A stretch of DNA of 64,000 nucleotides from Trichomonas tenax (Eukaryota; Parabasalia; Trichomonadida; Trichomonadidae), in the NCBI GenBank assembly GCA_023091735.1, contig JALKBU010000051.1, positions 44,173 to 108,172 of the forward strand, given 5' to 3'. The notes beneath the pieces were generated by a model. The model was given only the letters and a program-made list of their open reading frames with translations, ran no database searches and was not told where the DNA came from. Positions 9,974-19,279 of the stretch are shown piece after piece. The first letter of the stretch is position 1. Each line of letters begins with the position of its first letter. Position numbers and translations under genes: made by a program.

Positions 9974-11461
9974 TTACAAGTCAAGATCATCCTCTTCGAG
10001 TGTTTCATCATTATCTCTCAACACTCCTTCCAACTGTTCGAGTAATTCTCTTGCTCTTTCGCTGCTTGGCTCTATCTGCATTGCGTTCTGTGCGTACTCC
10101 ATCGCAGTCTGGTAGTCTCTCCTGACTGAGTAGATTTCGGCCATCTTGTAGTTGAAGAAGAAGAGATTTGATCTATTTTTGTGCTTGTTAAGGAGTTCTT
10201 CAGCTGCATCGAGTTCATTGTCTTTCATCAACATCTCAACAATAGCATTAAGTGCTTCGGTGTTGCTGTTGTCCTTTTCAAGTGCACGCTTCAATAGTTC
10301 CATAGCCTTCTTCGAATCAGCACCTCTCTTTGCAAGTCCATAAAGTGTGATTGCAATATTTCCGGATCTTGTTCCTGGTTGGAACATCTTAACAGCAGCA
10401 GCAGCAAACGATTCTGCTTCTTCCCAGTTCTTGAGCAAGCAGCTGCACTGCACGAGAGCTGAGAAAGAATCAATTCTTGCTGAGAGCTGATGTGCGTGTG
10501 AAAATGCAGTCTGAGCCTTCGAAACATCATTTCTTTGGAGTCTAAGCTCACCGTGCCTCATGAAACCGCGCCTTGAGTTCGGATCTAATACGAGAGCCTT
10601 CCTTGTTGCCTGCAATGCACGCTGCTGGTCTCCAGTAAGCTCAAGCAAGTGTGAGAATGCAAGCCAAGCACTTGGGGATGTTGGATCAATGTTGAGAGCT
10701 CTGAGAACTGCTTGATTGAGTTCATTCTTCTTGTATTGTTGCTTATAATGAATAGCTCTGAGCTCTATGATATCTAAGTTGCTGTATGGAATTTGGACTG
10801 AATAATCTTTAAATAATGTCATGTTATTATCTTCGAAAGCGAATTCGCAAATTTTAACAAAAACAGGAATGCATCCTGGAATTGTTTCAAGGATTTTTGT
10901 GAGATGCTGTATAGCGCCCTGGTAGTCACCGTGTGTTGATGCTTGCAATGCATTAGCGTAGTTTTTCACGTTTTGATTTTGTGAATTTAATATGAAATCT
11001 GGTAATTTTGATCCGATTGTAACTAATTTGTCTATCAATTCGAAAGCGAGTGGGTATTTCTGAAGAACACGAATTAAATGAGGAATTGCTGGATGATCTG
11101 GCCTTGGCGTTGGATTATTGAGGATATGCACCTGAGCAACAAGGAGATCGAGCTTCGGTGTAAGTAATCTGTTAGAGAAGTCTCTTCCTTGAATAATGGA
11201 GCAGCACTTTTGCGGATTGTTCATTCTTAAGTGTGCTGTTAAGCGAATTTCAATCAGATCGTTTGCTAACTCCTGGCTGAGGTCGAATAACTGTATTGTG
11301 TCGACAGTGTGCAAAGCGTCTTCATAAAGTTTCATTTCTATCAATGCGAAAGCGCGAGAGATTAATTGTTGCGGCGTTGGCTTCTGCGTCATCTGGCATG
11401 CAATGCTAACTGACTTATAAAGTCCAAGAGAAAGCATTTGTTGCAGTTCGTTTGAACTCAT
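9974..11461 (-). CDS. APC7: TPR protein, probable anaphase-promoting complex subunit 7
   Basis: The 495-residue protein is made of tetratricopeptide repeats. Examples are AWLAFSHLLELTGDQQRAL, then KALVLDPNSRRGF, then AMEYAQNAMQIEPSSERA near the C-terminus. The order of features fits APC7: an N-terminal helical section, a QKYPLAFELI segment like QCPLALEAI of human APC7, a central TPR superhelix with a 'LVLDPNS' repeat, and a very acidic tail (NDETLEEDDLDL). APC7 is a scaffold subunit of the APC/C ubiquitin ligase that drives mitotic exit. Other TPR subunits (CDC16, CDC27, CDC23) are possible alternatives, but these have different N-termini. The gene is divergent from the Pmp-like gene at 11610 across a 148-bp spacer carrying two motif copies. 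Confidence 0.6.
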   Translation of the reverse strand: MSSNELQQMLSLGLYKSVSIACQMTQKPTPQQLISRAFALIEMKLYEDALHTVDTIQLFDLSQELANDLIEIRLTAHLRMNNPQKCCSIIQGRDFSNRLLTPKLDLLVAQVHILNNPTPRPDHPAIPHLIRVLQKYPLAFELIDKLVTIGSKLPDFILNSQNQNVKNYANALQASTHGDYQGAIQHLTKILETIPGCIPVFVKICEFAFEDNNMTLFKDYSVQIPYSNLDIIELRAIHYKQQYKKNELNQAVLRALNIDPTSPSAWLAFSHLLELTGDQQRALQATRKALVLDPNSRRGFMRHGELRLQRNDVSKAQTAFSHAHQLSARIDSFSALVQCSCLLKNWEEAESFAAAAVKMFQPGTRSGNIAITLYGLAKRGADSKKAMELLKRALEKDNSNTEALNAIVEMLMKDNELDAAEELLNKHKNRSNLFFFNYKMAEIYSVRRDYQTAMEYAQNAMQIEPSSERARELLEQLEGVLRDNDETLEEDDLDL

Positions 11462-11509
11462 CAGTATTTTTAAACGTGCACTTTTGACTTTACAAATATT
11501 TACGTCACT

Positions 11510-11560
11510 TTACATGTCATAAACCTTTTTCTAAAATTATTTTTATTAATTTACATGACA
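11510..11560. promoter_or_regulatory. Divergent promoter region with TTACATGTCA and TTACATGACA
   Basis: The 148-bp spacer between the divergent APC7-like and Pmp-like genes holds TTACATGTCA (11510-11519) and TTACATGACA (11551-11560). Immediately before the plus-strand ATG at 11610 lies AAAATCATT, which matches the TCAYTW initiator known from Trichomonas vaginalis. The motif core is near-palindromic, so one copy could serve either strand. Function is inferred. Confidence 0.5.
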
Positions 11561-11609
11561 TATAAATAAAATTACGCGACAAATTTGAGTTTTATTTGTC
11601 AAAATCATT

Positions 11610-13244
11610 ATGCTTGCGATTCTTTCAACACTTTCATCGAGCAGATTTCTTAAAGTCAGCATCGATGGAAGCACAACAGAGGAGTGTTCAGATAACATGA
11701 CTTGTACCTATGAATCTGCTGTTAAAGTCTTGAATTCGTCAGATACTTTGTTATTAATTGATGCATATGTTCCATTTGAGGCCACGCACATTCTACTGTC
11801 ACACTATATGAACAATCCAATGCCAATGAAATTTATTGGCGTGAATACAATTTTGATTGGAAACGAAAGTCAGCAATATTTCATAAATACGACATTTCCT
11901 ATTGAAATTCGTGATGTATCATTCAGGTCTGTTAATATTAAATTCTACACATCAATATCTTCGATAATTCTCGTTAATTCTAAAGTTTTTCGCGCAGATT
12001 ACAGGTCATTTAATATCAGCACATTCATAGAATCATATGGATCAGACGTTTCTTGCGAAAATGTTACATTCTACAAAATAAATGGATCAATTATCAATTT
12101 ATTTTCCGGATCTTTAACAATTTCGCGAACAACATTCAAAGCAATCAATAGCACTAGTCCTTTGATATCATGCGAGATAGCAAGTATCAGAATTACAAAA
12201 GCTGATTTGAGTAATTTCTTCAAAGTTCCTTCTTTCCTTGTTCAATATAGTAGCAACCTTCATCTCAGCAATGTTGAAATAACTGACATATTGTTCACTG
12301 GCACAATCATCAAATCAGAGCTTTCTTCAATTTTAATGAAGAAAATTTATATCAGAAACACATCATCAATGAATCCCATCATTTTATTGAATTCATCGGA
12401 CACATCGCTTTTGTCATTCTCAAGATGCACATTCTCATCGATTTCTCCAAGATTAAATTACAGCCAATTGATTAATGTCGCAAATTCGAGTATCAACGTT
12501 GAAACAATCATCTACAATCAAAACTCATTCATGTTTGGTGAGTTTTATAACGTATCAGGCTCAATTTCTAACTCAACTTTCGAAATGAATTCTTTATATA
12601 AATCGCATTCATTGCTGAATATCAGTAATTCCAGAATTTCCTTAAAGAACAACAATTTCACCAACAACTCAGGAAAGTATGGAACTGCTTATAATATGAA
12701 TAATTCATCATCAACCATCAAGAATTGCATTTTCGAAAATAACACTGCAAAGAAGAACGGAGGTGTGATTTCATCCATAAACTCTTCACTCACAATATCT
12801 GACTCTAAGCTTAGCAGCAACTATGCAATCAACGGTGGATCAATTTTCATTGCTGGCCAAAGCACAACAGAACTTACTAACAACGTATTTACAAATGGAA
12901 CAGCTGATTATGGATTCTATATTTTCATTAAAGGAAAAGGTCAGCTTAAGATAGACAGAAAGATGAATGAAGATCAATTGCTCGTTGATGGAGATATCGA
13001 ACTTAATATGGAAGGTCCTGCAGAAGAAGAAACAAAAGTCTTTGCTTCAGAAAAGCCAACAATCGTTGTCGATAGAAAATTAGTTGGTGACGTCGTTGAT
13101 GATGGACCGGAAAATAACAACGCTACAGTAGTCATTAGCGGGTTGTCAATTCTATTAGTTTGTCTATGTATTTTTGCAGCTGTGCTTGCAAAGAGATTTG
13201 GAAAGAAAGGCCGAAGTAACTCTTACAACAGCAAATATGCGTAA
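11610..13244 (+). CDS. Pmp-like beta-helix surface protein with signal peptide and membrane anchor
   Basis: The 544-residue product starts with a short hydrophobic leader (MLAILSTLSSSRFLKVS). It then runs as a beta-helix of short Ser/Asn-rich strands (LINVANSSINVETI, LLNISNSRISLKNNNF, GGVISSINSSLTISDSKL, NGGSIFIAG). 'GGxI' and 'NNTA.KNGG' turns are typical of Pmp repeats. Near the C-terminus a hydrophobic span (VVISGLSILLVCLCIFAAVLA) precedes a basic cytosolic tail (KRFGKKGRSNSYNSKYA). It is therefore a type I surface protein with many N-glycosylation sequons. Trichomonad Pmp-like proteins are thought to act in host adherence; that role is family knowledge only. It is a paralogue of the gene at 8556 and longer at the N-terminus. 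Confidence 0.7.
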   Translation: MLAILSTLSSSRFLKVSIDGSTTEECSDNMTCTYESAVKVLNSSDTLLLIDAYVPFEATHILLSHYMNNPMPMKFIGVNTILIGNESQQYFINTTFPIEIRDVSFRSVNIKFYTSISSIILVNSKVFRADYRSFNISTFIESYGSDVSCENVTFYKINGSIINLFSGSLTISRTTFKAINSTSPLISCEIASIRITKADLSNFFKVPSFLVQYSSNLHLSNVEITDILFTGTIIKSELSSILMKKIYIRNTSSMNPIILLNSSDTSLLSFSRCTFSSISPRLNYSQLINVANSSINVETIIYNQNSFMFGEFYNVSGSISNSTFEMNSLYKSHSLLNISNSRISLKNNNFTNNSGKYGTAYNMNNSSSTIKNCIFENNTAKKNGGVISSINSSLTISDSKLSSNYAINGGSIFIAGQSTTELTNNVFTNGTADYGFYIFIKGKGQLKIDRKMNEDQLLVDGDIELNMEGPAEEETKVFASEKPTIVVDRKLVGDVVDDGPENNNATVVISGLSILLVCLCIFAAVLAKRFGKKGRSNSYNSKYA

Positions 13245-13339
13245 TATTAATGTTTGAATTTTATGGATAAAACATTTTAACATCATAAGTAAATAAATAG
13301 TTATATACAAACAGATTTAATCACGTATTATATTATACA

Positions 13340-14749
13340 TTAAAACAACAAATCTATATTTCCAATATCATCAGTAAATTCTGGATGCATTTGGATCACC
13401 TTACTTAATGCTTCCTGGATAGATTCTTTCATTATATCGATGGAATCATTGATAAGATTTTGGTTGATGTTATCTTTGAGGAAAATTCCTTTGGCGATAA
13501 CCAACAATGATTGAATTGTTGGCTTCAGCATCAATTTGACTTCTAATGGCGTATACGATCTTAATTCATCATTGGTGATTTGCTCTAAATTCATCACTTG
13601 CTGCAGCGCAGGAATATATTTAACGAAAACTTCTTTGACAAAAGTCTGGTTGCGGAGCCTGATTATCTGACGTGTGAAGCCCAATATCGATTCGTGGCTG
13701 ATTATGTTATAAAGCTTAATCATTATTGAAGAATAATCATCGTCGGAGAAGTTCGAAACAACATTGCAAAGTTCTGTGAATTTTGCGGTAAATTTCAAGT
13801 TCATTTTCTTGAATGTGTCTAATTGCGTGGCCGGTATTTTCGGGAAATTATCTATCAGCAACGTCGTGATAGTGATAAGAGGAGCAATTATCGTGATAAG
13901 AGCATCTTCAACATCCTTTGGATTTAATTTTGTATCAGGAGCAACAAAATCACATGAATCAAATAACTCAATTACCCTTGGATAAAAGAGAGTTAACAGA
14001 ACATGGAATTGCGTTGATAATCTCGATGAGTCGTGTAATTCTGATAATTTAACAATCTGCGAATAAACACAGCAGGCAGTTATCGGATCCGTAAGCGAAT
14101 GCAAAATTGACAATGTGCTATTGTAAATCGACTGTGTTAACTCGGTATAATTTTTCTTGAAAAATTCTTCCGAAATAATTAATGGCAACTCTTCCTCCAT
14201 CGATTTGCATATGTAGTATATATCGTTGTACACTTTGCAGATCTGAAATTCTATGCGATCTGAATATTTATCCCAATTTTCGAATTTTGGATCTATAATT
14301 AGATTCCTATCATTAAGCGATGTGAATTTAATGCCAGGAGCGCTTTGATTACCTTTGAAAACGAGTTGAATGTTTGTCAATTTTTTAATTACCGGTGTTT
14401 TATATCTATTTAAGTAAAATGTCTCTATATCTGTAGCTAGTTTCTGATCTACTTTTTGAACAAATCCATAAAGATATTGATTCATGTGAAGAATAATTTT
14501 ATCATAATTTTCATTAATGTAAAATGCCTGAATCTTTTGAAGGATCTGTTGTAACATTTCGTAAAACTTTTGTTTTTCTGCTTTATCGCACTTTCCTTTT
14601 GAATAATATCTATACGTTTCAAATGTTTCATTAATAAAGTGACTTGTAAGCTCATCTTCTATTTTTGAGTTTACATACGCATGGAATTGTTCGGCAGTAA
14701 TCAGTGGTTCATTGTTTCCTTTGCCAAATAAAGATTTGAACATTTCCAT
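13340..14749 (-). CDS. Helical protein of unknown function
   Basis: I do not recognise this 469-residue protein. It starts MEMFKSLFGKGNNEPLI and is nearly all helical, with no signal peptide, membrane span or catalytic motif. The first ~120 residues are charged and look coiled-coil-like. Later parts have long hydrophobic helices (for example ITTLLIDNFPKIPATQLD). The overall look is that of a tethering-complex or VPS9/DENN-adjacent helical bundle, but this is impression, not evidence. GTCATGTAAA (14831-14840) lies 82 bp upstream. It is tail-to-tail with the Pmp-like gene (95 bp apart). Confidence 0.55.
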   Translation of the reverse strand: MEMFKSLFGKGNNEPLITAEQFHAYVNSKIEDELTSHFINETFETYRYYSKGKCDKAEKQKFYEMLQQILQKIQAFYINENYDKIILHMNQYLYGFVQKVDQKLATDIETFYLNRYKTPVIKKLTNIQLVFKGNQSAPGIKFTSLNDRNLIIDPKFENWDKYSDRIEFQICKVYNDIYYICKSMEEELPLIISEEFFKKNYTELTQSIYNSTLSILHSLTDPITACCVYSQIVKLSELHDSSRLSTQFHVLLTLFYPRVIELFDSCDFVAPDTKLNPKDVEDALITIIAPLITITTLLIDNFPKIPATQLDTFKKMNLKFTAKFTELCNVVSNFSDDDYSSIMIKLYNIISHESILGFTRQIIRLRNQTFVKEVFVKYIPALQQVMNLEQITNDELRSYTPLEVKLMLKPTIQSLLVIAKGIFLKDNINQNLINDSIDIMKESIQEALSKVIQMHPEFTDDIGNIDLLF

Positions 14750-15050
14750 TTTTTAATATTATTTTATTTACAAAGACCCGTTTTAGTTTAATTGAGTTGG
14801 ATTTAACCCCCTCAAATTACCAATATTTCTGTCATGTAAATTACAAAATGATTTGTAATTAAACATTCCTTCTAAACTAAATTTCAAAAATCGAGTTCAT
14901 CATGAAACGCAATTTAAAAATGTTGTTCTTCAGATGTAATCCTCGAAGTCAGTTTTGTTTTGGAATGACATAAGTTGTAATTTTTGCAGTAAATTTTGAA
15001 GTAACATCTCGAAAAAAACATAATTTATTTGTAATAAACATAAAACAATT

Positions 15051-17429
15051 CTAAAAGTTTGAAAGCTTGAATTTTTCAAATGCTTTGATCATCTTGTTGT
15101 CATTAACTGTCTTTGCATATATCAATGCTTCATCTGTAAGTTTGCTCTTCAACTGAGCATTCAACATGTTCAAGAATCGAACAACGAGATACTCACATCT
15201 GTAGAATAATAGCATATCCATTATTTCTGCTGGACTAATGTGCTTTGAACTTTGCTCATCTCTTACAAATTTGTCGAACAAATCCATAGATTTGTTCTTG
15301 ATAATAGACCTGAGTTTAGAAAACTCAACCTCTCTATTGGATAGTTTTAATCGATTTGCAATCTTTTCGACAATTTCGACTTTTCCATTGGCATAGCATG
15401 CGTTAATACACTGCCTCGGAGAAAGAACATCACCTGCTGGTGCTAAGTTACCAAGTTGGACATTGATATAATTCTGCAAGCTAAAGAATTCGTTGTATTT
15501 TGACATGAAACATTTTTCTAAAATATAATTCATTTGTTTTTCCTGCTTTCCATATTTTCCTAGCTCAAATATCGATGACATTAATGTTTCAACGATAATA
15601 GGATTTTTGTCTTTGTCGACGAGTCCGTGCTCGATAATTTTGAAGATGTCAACATCACTCTTGCGATATCCATCTTGTCCTTTCGCCATTTCAAGAATTT
15701 TCGCTGAATCTATTGATCTGGAGTTATCCTGAGTCTTCGGAGTGTCTTGATACTTAATGAAACGTGAATCAATCTTATACCGCATAAAACTAAAATAATT
15801 TCTAAACAAAACATTATCAATTAAATCATTTGTAATATTTGCACTTGTTATTAAATAATGTAGTATAGCATAGCCATTTTCTGACGTCAATGCAACTTCC
15901 TTCGCCTTCATTCTGAGCTTGTCGACGCGTGTAAGCATTATAACTTTCTGAACAGGCTCTTTAGTTGCGCAAATAATTTGTTTAATTTTGTCAGGATCCA
16001 TTTTTAATTCTATACACTTTGTGACGATCTTTTTCAAAGAGAATTCAGGATGACGTTCTATTATCTCGCATATTGTTCTTATGTGATCAGCTCTGTTCTT
16101 CATAATGTTTGAAATGACCCATTTTTCAGCTATTTCATGACGTTTAATTCCTAAAAAGTCGCTCATGTGTTCACACAATTTGAAGAAGCTCAAATGCGCT
16201 AATCTCTTAAACAACTGATTGCTTATATCTTCTAAAACTTCCGGAGTTAAACACATTCCAACATCATCACCATTCAAAATATTTAATATACGGAGAAATT
16301 CAACTGTTTGCGTGAATTCAGTTGCTCCAGCTGTAGGATCTGTCGCACGAAGGAAAGAAGCGATGTGAAGGTATATTACCTGATATTCCTTAAGCAGTGA
16401 CTCTTTCGCGGCATCAATAAACAATGTAATTTCATCAACTGATGCATTGTCGTGACCTGAATAAAAATCGATGCTGTGTTCTCTAAACTTCGAATAGCAT
16501 TCATATATTCTCTTGCAACCTGGTGTAGAAAGTTTTCCAATAGAGTCTGGAATGTTGGTATAAAGATATAATCCTTTTGGTGTATAAACTCTTATGCACT
16601 TATAATCATCAACCATTGCTAAAACTTTAAACCTTTTATCGATGTATGTGTGATCATTTGATATGAGTATTTGCTCCCCTGTGTTGAGAACACAGAAGAG
16701 AATATCATCATTCAGCCAGCCGCCAGTTATTGCGGTATAATTATATGTATATTCGTTTTTACTTTTAATGTTGGGCGATACATTTTTGATATAAATTGCT
16801 GAATTTGTAAATATTGCAACTCGTGAAATTCCAATGCCAGTAATGATATTTGTGATTTTTTCTTTTTCTGTCTTAAAAATACTCGTCAAAGATTGAGGAT
16901 ATCGCACAAACACTTCACCCTTCACTGCAAATATAAAGACTCCAATTTCTGCATTTTGCAATTTGCAAATTTGAGGTGAATCTGTGACTGCTTGGTTCTT
17001 AGTTATTGCCATATCCTCGAAGCTGAAGAACTTTATAAAAGTATTGTTGACAACGTAAGTAAAACCGAGATAATTTTGTGAATAGCAATTGATTTCTATA
17101 TTTGGTTCGTTAAAGTATGATTTTCTAACTCCATTTGGAGAATATGAAACAATGGTGCCATTTTTCAGTAAAAATACAATATATGATTTCGAAGTGAATC
17201 CAACTTGCAAAACTGGTGATTCTAAATCGAATGATGCTGTAACACATATCTTTTTACCCGTATTTGAATATATTGTATACGATAATTTCGAATAATTTGT
17301 TGGAACTAAAATTAATCCTCCATAATATCCAAAAACAGACCTATTAATATCATTTTCAAAAGGAAGGTACTCATATCTGTGAAGGAGAGTTCCTAAATTC
17401 CATTTGAGTTGTTCATTCCAAGGAAGCAT
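15051..17429 (-). CDS. VPS16: VPS16, HOPS/CORVET tethering complex subunit
   Basis: The 792-residue length is close to human VPS16 (839). The N-terminal half is a beta-propeller with the VPS16-like opening LKWNLGTLLHRYEYLPFEND and a GGLILVP strand. The C-terminal half is an alpha-solenoid. Recognisable parts include FFKLCEHMSDFLGIKRHEIAEKW, matching the C.LLDFRLLGLP section. The final solenoid runs NACYANGKVEIVEKIANRLKL, then LDKFVRDEQSSK, then ending in KTVNDNKMIKAFEK, as in the FRIPDKR/KFSKSKKSPIGY region of VPS16. VPS16 is a core of the complexes that tether endosomes and lysosomes before SNARE-driven fusion. Neighbouring genes do not belong to the same complex. Confidence 0.7.
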   Translation of the reverse strand: MLPWNEQLKWNLGTLLHRYEYLPFENDINRSVFGYYGGLILVPTNYSKLSYTIYSNTGKKICVTASFDLESPVLQVGFTSKSYIVFLLKNGTIVSYSPNGVRKSYFNEPNIEINCYSQNYLGFTYVVNNTFIKFFSFEDMAITKNQAVTDSPQICKLQNAEIGVFIFAVKGEVFVRYPQSLTSIFKTEKEKITNIITGIGISRVAIFTNSAIYIKNVSPNIKSKNEYTYNYTAITGGWLNDDILFCVLNTGEQILISNDHTYIDKRFKVLAMVDDYKCIRVYTPKGLYLYTNIPDSIGKLSTPGCKRIYECYSKFREHSIDFYSGHDNASVDEITLFIDAAKESLLKEYQVIYLHIASFLRATDPTAGATEFTQTVEFLRILNILNGDDVGMCLTPEVLEDISNQLFKRLAHLSFFKLCEHMSDFLGIKRHEIAEKWVISNIMKNRADHIRTICEIIERHPEFSLKKIVTKCIELKMDPDKIKQIICATKEPVQKVIMLTRVDKLRMKAKEVALTSENGYAILHYLITSANITNDLIDNVLFRNYFSFMRYKIDSRFIKYQDTPKTQDNSRSIDSAKILEMAKGQDGYRKSDVDIFKIIEHGLVDKDKNPIIVETLMSSIFELGKYGKQEKQMNYILEKCFMSKYNEFFSLQNYINVQLGNLAPAGDVLSPRQCINACYANGKVEIVEKIANRLKLSNREVEFSKLRSIIKNKSMDLFDKFVRDEQSSKHISPAEIMDMLLFYRCEYLVVRFLNMLNAQLKSKLTDEALIYAKTVNDNKMIKAFEKFKLSNF

Positions 17430-17860
17430 CCTTGGTAATGCAGAAAAATAAATGATTTTTTGTAAACATCAAAAAAGAAGAATAGGTTTGATATTAAAAA
17501 TGATTCACGCGCAGATAATAAAAGTTTGAAAATTACATTCGTTTTTGGCACTTCATTATAGTACCAAATGACTGTACATATCCCACATAAGCTCTTTCAA
17601 GTAATTAGAATTGTCAATAAGATTTCAATGTTATCAATTTCAATTATCAACAAAGATTAAGTGTTAATCATATTTACAATGTGTTAATTTTACATACAAC
17701 TCAAGGGAAACTGTTTTGAATTAGTGTGTTCTCTTGAACACATAGTTTAAATGAATAACCTAATACCTTTTTAAAGATAAGAATGATTATATCATAAATG
17801 TTCATGCTATGTAACACTTACGTTCGGATGCAAAATTGATATATAAATCAAATATATGAA
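17430..17860. other. Intergenic spacer, nothing recognised
   Basis: AT-rich DNA upstream of VPS16 (minus strand). I see no coding signal and no copy of the ACATGT motif here. An imperfect palindromic run (GTGTTAATTTTACATACAAC) was not convincing. Confidence 0.4.
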
Positions 17861-17938
17861 ATTCTTGACAAAAGTAACATATTTTGAAAAGTTTACAAAA
17901 AAAACTTTTCTAAAATGGTTCACTTTTGTATCAAGAAT
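17861..17938. repeat. 78-bp imperfect hairpin (inverted repeat)
   Basis: Two arms of about 34 bp are separated by ~7 bp. The left arm begins ATTCTTGACAAAAGT and ends TTTTGAAAAGTTT. The right arm begins AAACTTTTCTAAAAT and ends ACTTTTGTATCAAGAAT. The complement of the right arm matches the left except for a few substitutions and small gaps. The arms end exactly in ATTCTTGA/TCAAGAAT. It sits alone in the spacer between VPS16 and the WD40 gene, about 200 bp before the latter. It could be a small foldback element, a hairpin RNA precursor or a transcriptional boundary. Confidence 0.6.
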
Positions 17939-18065
17939 GGAAATATTCCATAATAATCGTTCTTAATGAAAATTTATTTTTAAATTCGAATGCACTTAAA
18001 TTGCGTTTCGATTTTTGCTATATGATTTGTTCATTTCCAATCTTTTGAGATGATTTTATTATTTT

Positions 18066-18075
18066 GTCATGTAAA
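18066..18075 (+). promoter_or_regulatory. GTCATGTAAA motif upstream of the WD40 gene
   Basis: GTCATGTAAA lies 63 bp before the ATG at 18138 and is followed by two TTGTCAAAA/AGTCAAAA half-motifs. It belongs to the recurring motif described under findings. Confidence 0.45.
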
Positions 18076-18137
18076 ATAATATTATTTGTCAAAAATTATT
18101 CTTAGTCAAAAAAAGCTAGAAAATGTGACAATTAATT

Positions 18138-19064
18138 ATGTCGCTTCGTGTTCTGAAGGGACTTTCAGTGAACGATGACAGCATCACAGCTCTTCACTGG
18201 GGAAGCTTAGGCCTTGTCGCTGGATCTGTCGTCGGAGATGTTTTTGTTTGGCCAAAAGATGTCTCGATTAATGGTGGATTATGTCATTTAGGCGACAATC
18301 AGATCTACCACAATCAGACAATGGCCATAACTTCATTGGCATCACTCGGAAATTATGTTTTCTCAATTTCTCTTGATGAATCAATTTTCGTAACAGAAGT
18401 TATCAATCCTTTAACATCAGGTGAAGATGTAACTCAAGGACTGAAGACAGGTCAAAGAATTTTATCTGAAATTAAGGAACCATTTGGAATTCAAGCAATT
18501 GAAAAACTCGGTTTGATCATCATTTCCACACTTCAGGGTTATATTTACGTTGTAGATAAAGATTTCAAGATTAAAGCTAAATCTCAAATCATGAATTCTG
18601 AGATTGTTTCATTATCAGTTCATGGAGCGTCAAATCGCGGTGCTATTATTGACACTAGAGATTTAATCATGTTCGATCTTACAACACTCGAAATATTAAA
18701 GCGTTTAACAATTACTGCTGATAATTGCGACTGCGTTTGCTTCTCAACAGATGGACTTTCAATTCTTGTTACAACTACAGAAGGAACACTTAGAATTGTC
18801 GACTCTGTATCATTTAAAGAAGTTGGTTGCCAGATGTTCGATATTGGTGAATTAAATGATGTCATGCCTATTAACTACGGTAAGAGATATATTATAGCTG
18901 GTAGTGAAGGCAAAGTTGGTGTCTTTAATCTTAATAAAATGATTAAAGAAAATGGCTTGAAAGTTGGTACAAGTATGATGAAATCTGTTGCTGTACAAGA
19001 AGAGGAAATGAAGATTGCCGTTGCTGGTGGCGATAACATGATCAATCTTCTTGATTTTGATTAA
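18138..19064 (+). CDS. WD40 repeat protein
   Basis: The 308-residue product has the length of a single seven-blade beta-propeller. WD40-like strand patterns recur about every 40 residues: SITALHWGSLGLVAGSVVGD ending in VFVWPK, then AITSLASLGNYVFSISLDES, DCVCFSTDGLSILVTTTEGT, YIIAGSEGKVGVFNL and MKIAVAGGDNMINLLDF. The WD dipeptides themselves are mostly lost (VFVWP, LLDFD), as is common in diverged propellers. The compact size recalls SKI8/WDR61, a part of the SKI and PAF1 complexes, but no diagnostic residue proves it. No signal peptide or membrane span is seen. Confidence 0.6.
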   Translation: MSLRVLKGLSVNDDSITALHWGSLGLVAGSVVGDVFVWPKDVSINGGLCHLGDNQIYHNQTMAITSLASLGNYVFSISLDESIFVTEVINPLTSGEDVTQGLKTGQRILSEIKEPFGIQAIEKLGLIIISTLQGYIYVVDKDFKIKAKSQIMNSEIVSLSVHGASNRGAIIDTRDLIMFDLTTLEILKRLTITADNCDCVCFSTDGLSILVTTTEGTLRIVDSVSFKEVGCQMFDIGELNDVMPINYGKRYIIAGSEGKVGVFNLNKMIKENGLKVGTSMMKSVAVQEEEMKIAVAGGDNMINLLDFD

Positions 19065-19167
19065 ATATATATTATATTATTGTAATAGAATTCGAAACTA
19101 AGTTCATGAGTTTGAGTTTGGGCTAAGTATAAAATCTAATAATAGTTCATAAATTGTTGAAATTTTT

Positions 19168-19177
19168 TGACATGTAA
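19168..19177 (+). promoter_or_regulatory. TGACATGTAA motif upstream of the PDI-like gene
   Basis: An exact TGACATGTAA lies 103 bp before the first ATG (19280) of the PDI-like gene but only ~11 bp before the point where its upstream open frame begins. It is followed by TTTTTTGACACTTTCGACA. If the usual 25-85 bp spacing holds, translation should begin well before 19280. Confidence 0.45.
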
Positions 19178-19279
19178 CTTTTTTGACACTTTCGACAAAT
19201 TTTCCCTCTTATCTCAATAGTTATACAAAAGTCTCTCGACAGTGAACAATTTTATTCACTTGTTGAGAGCAAAGCTCCA

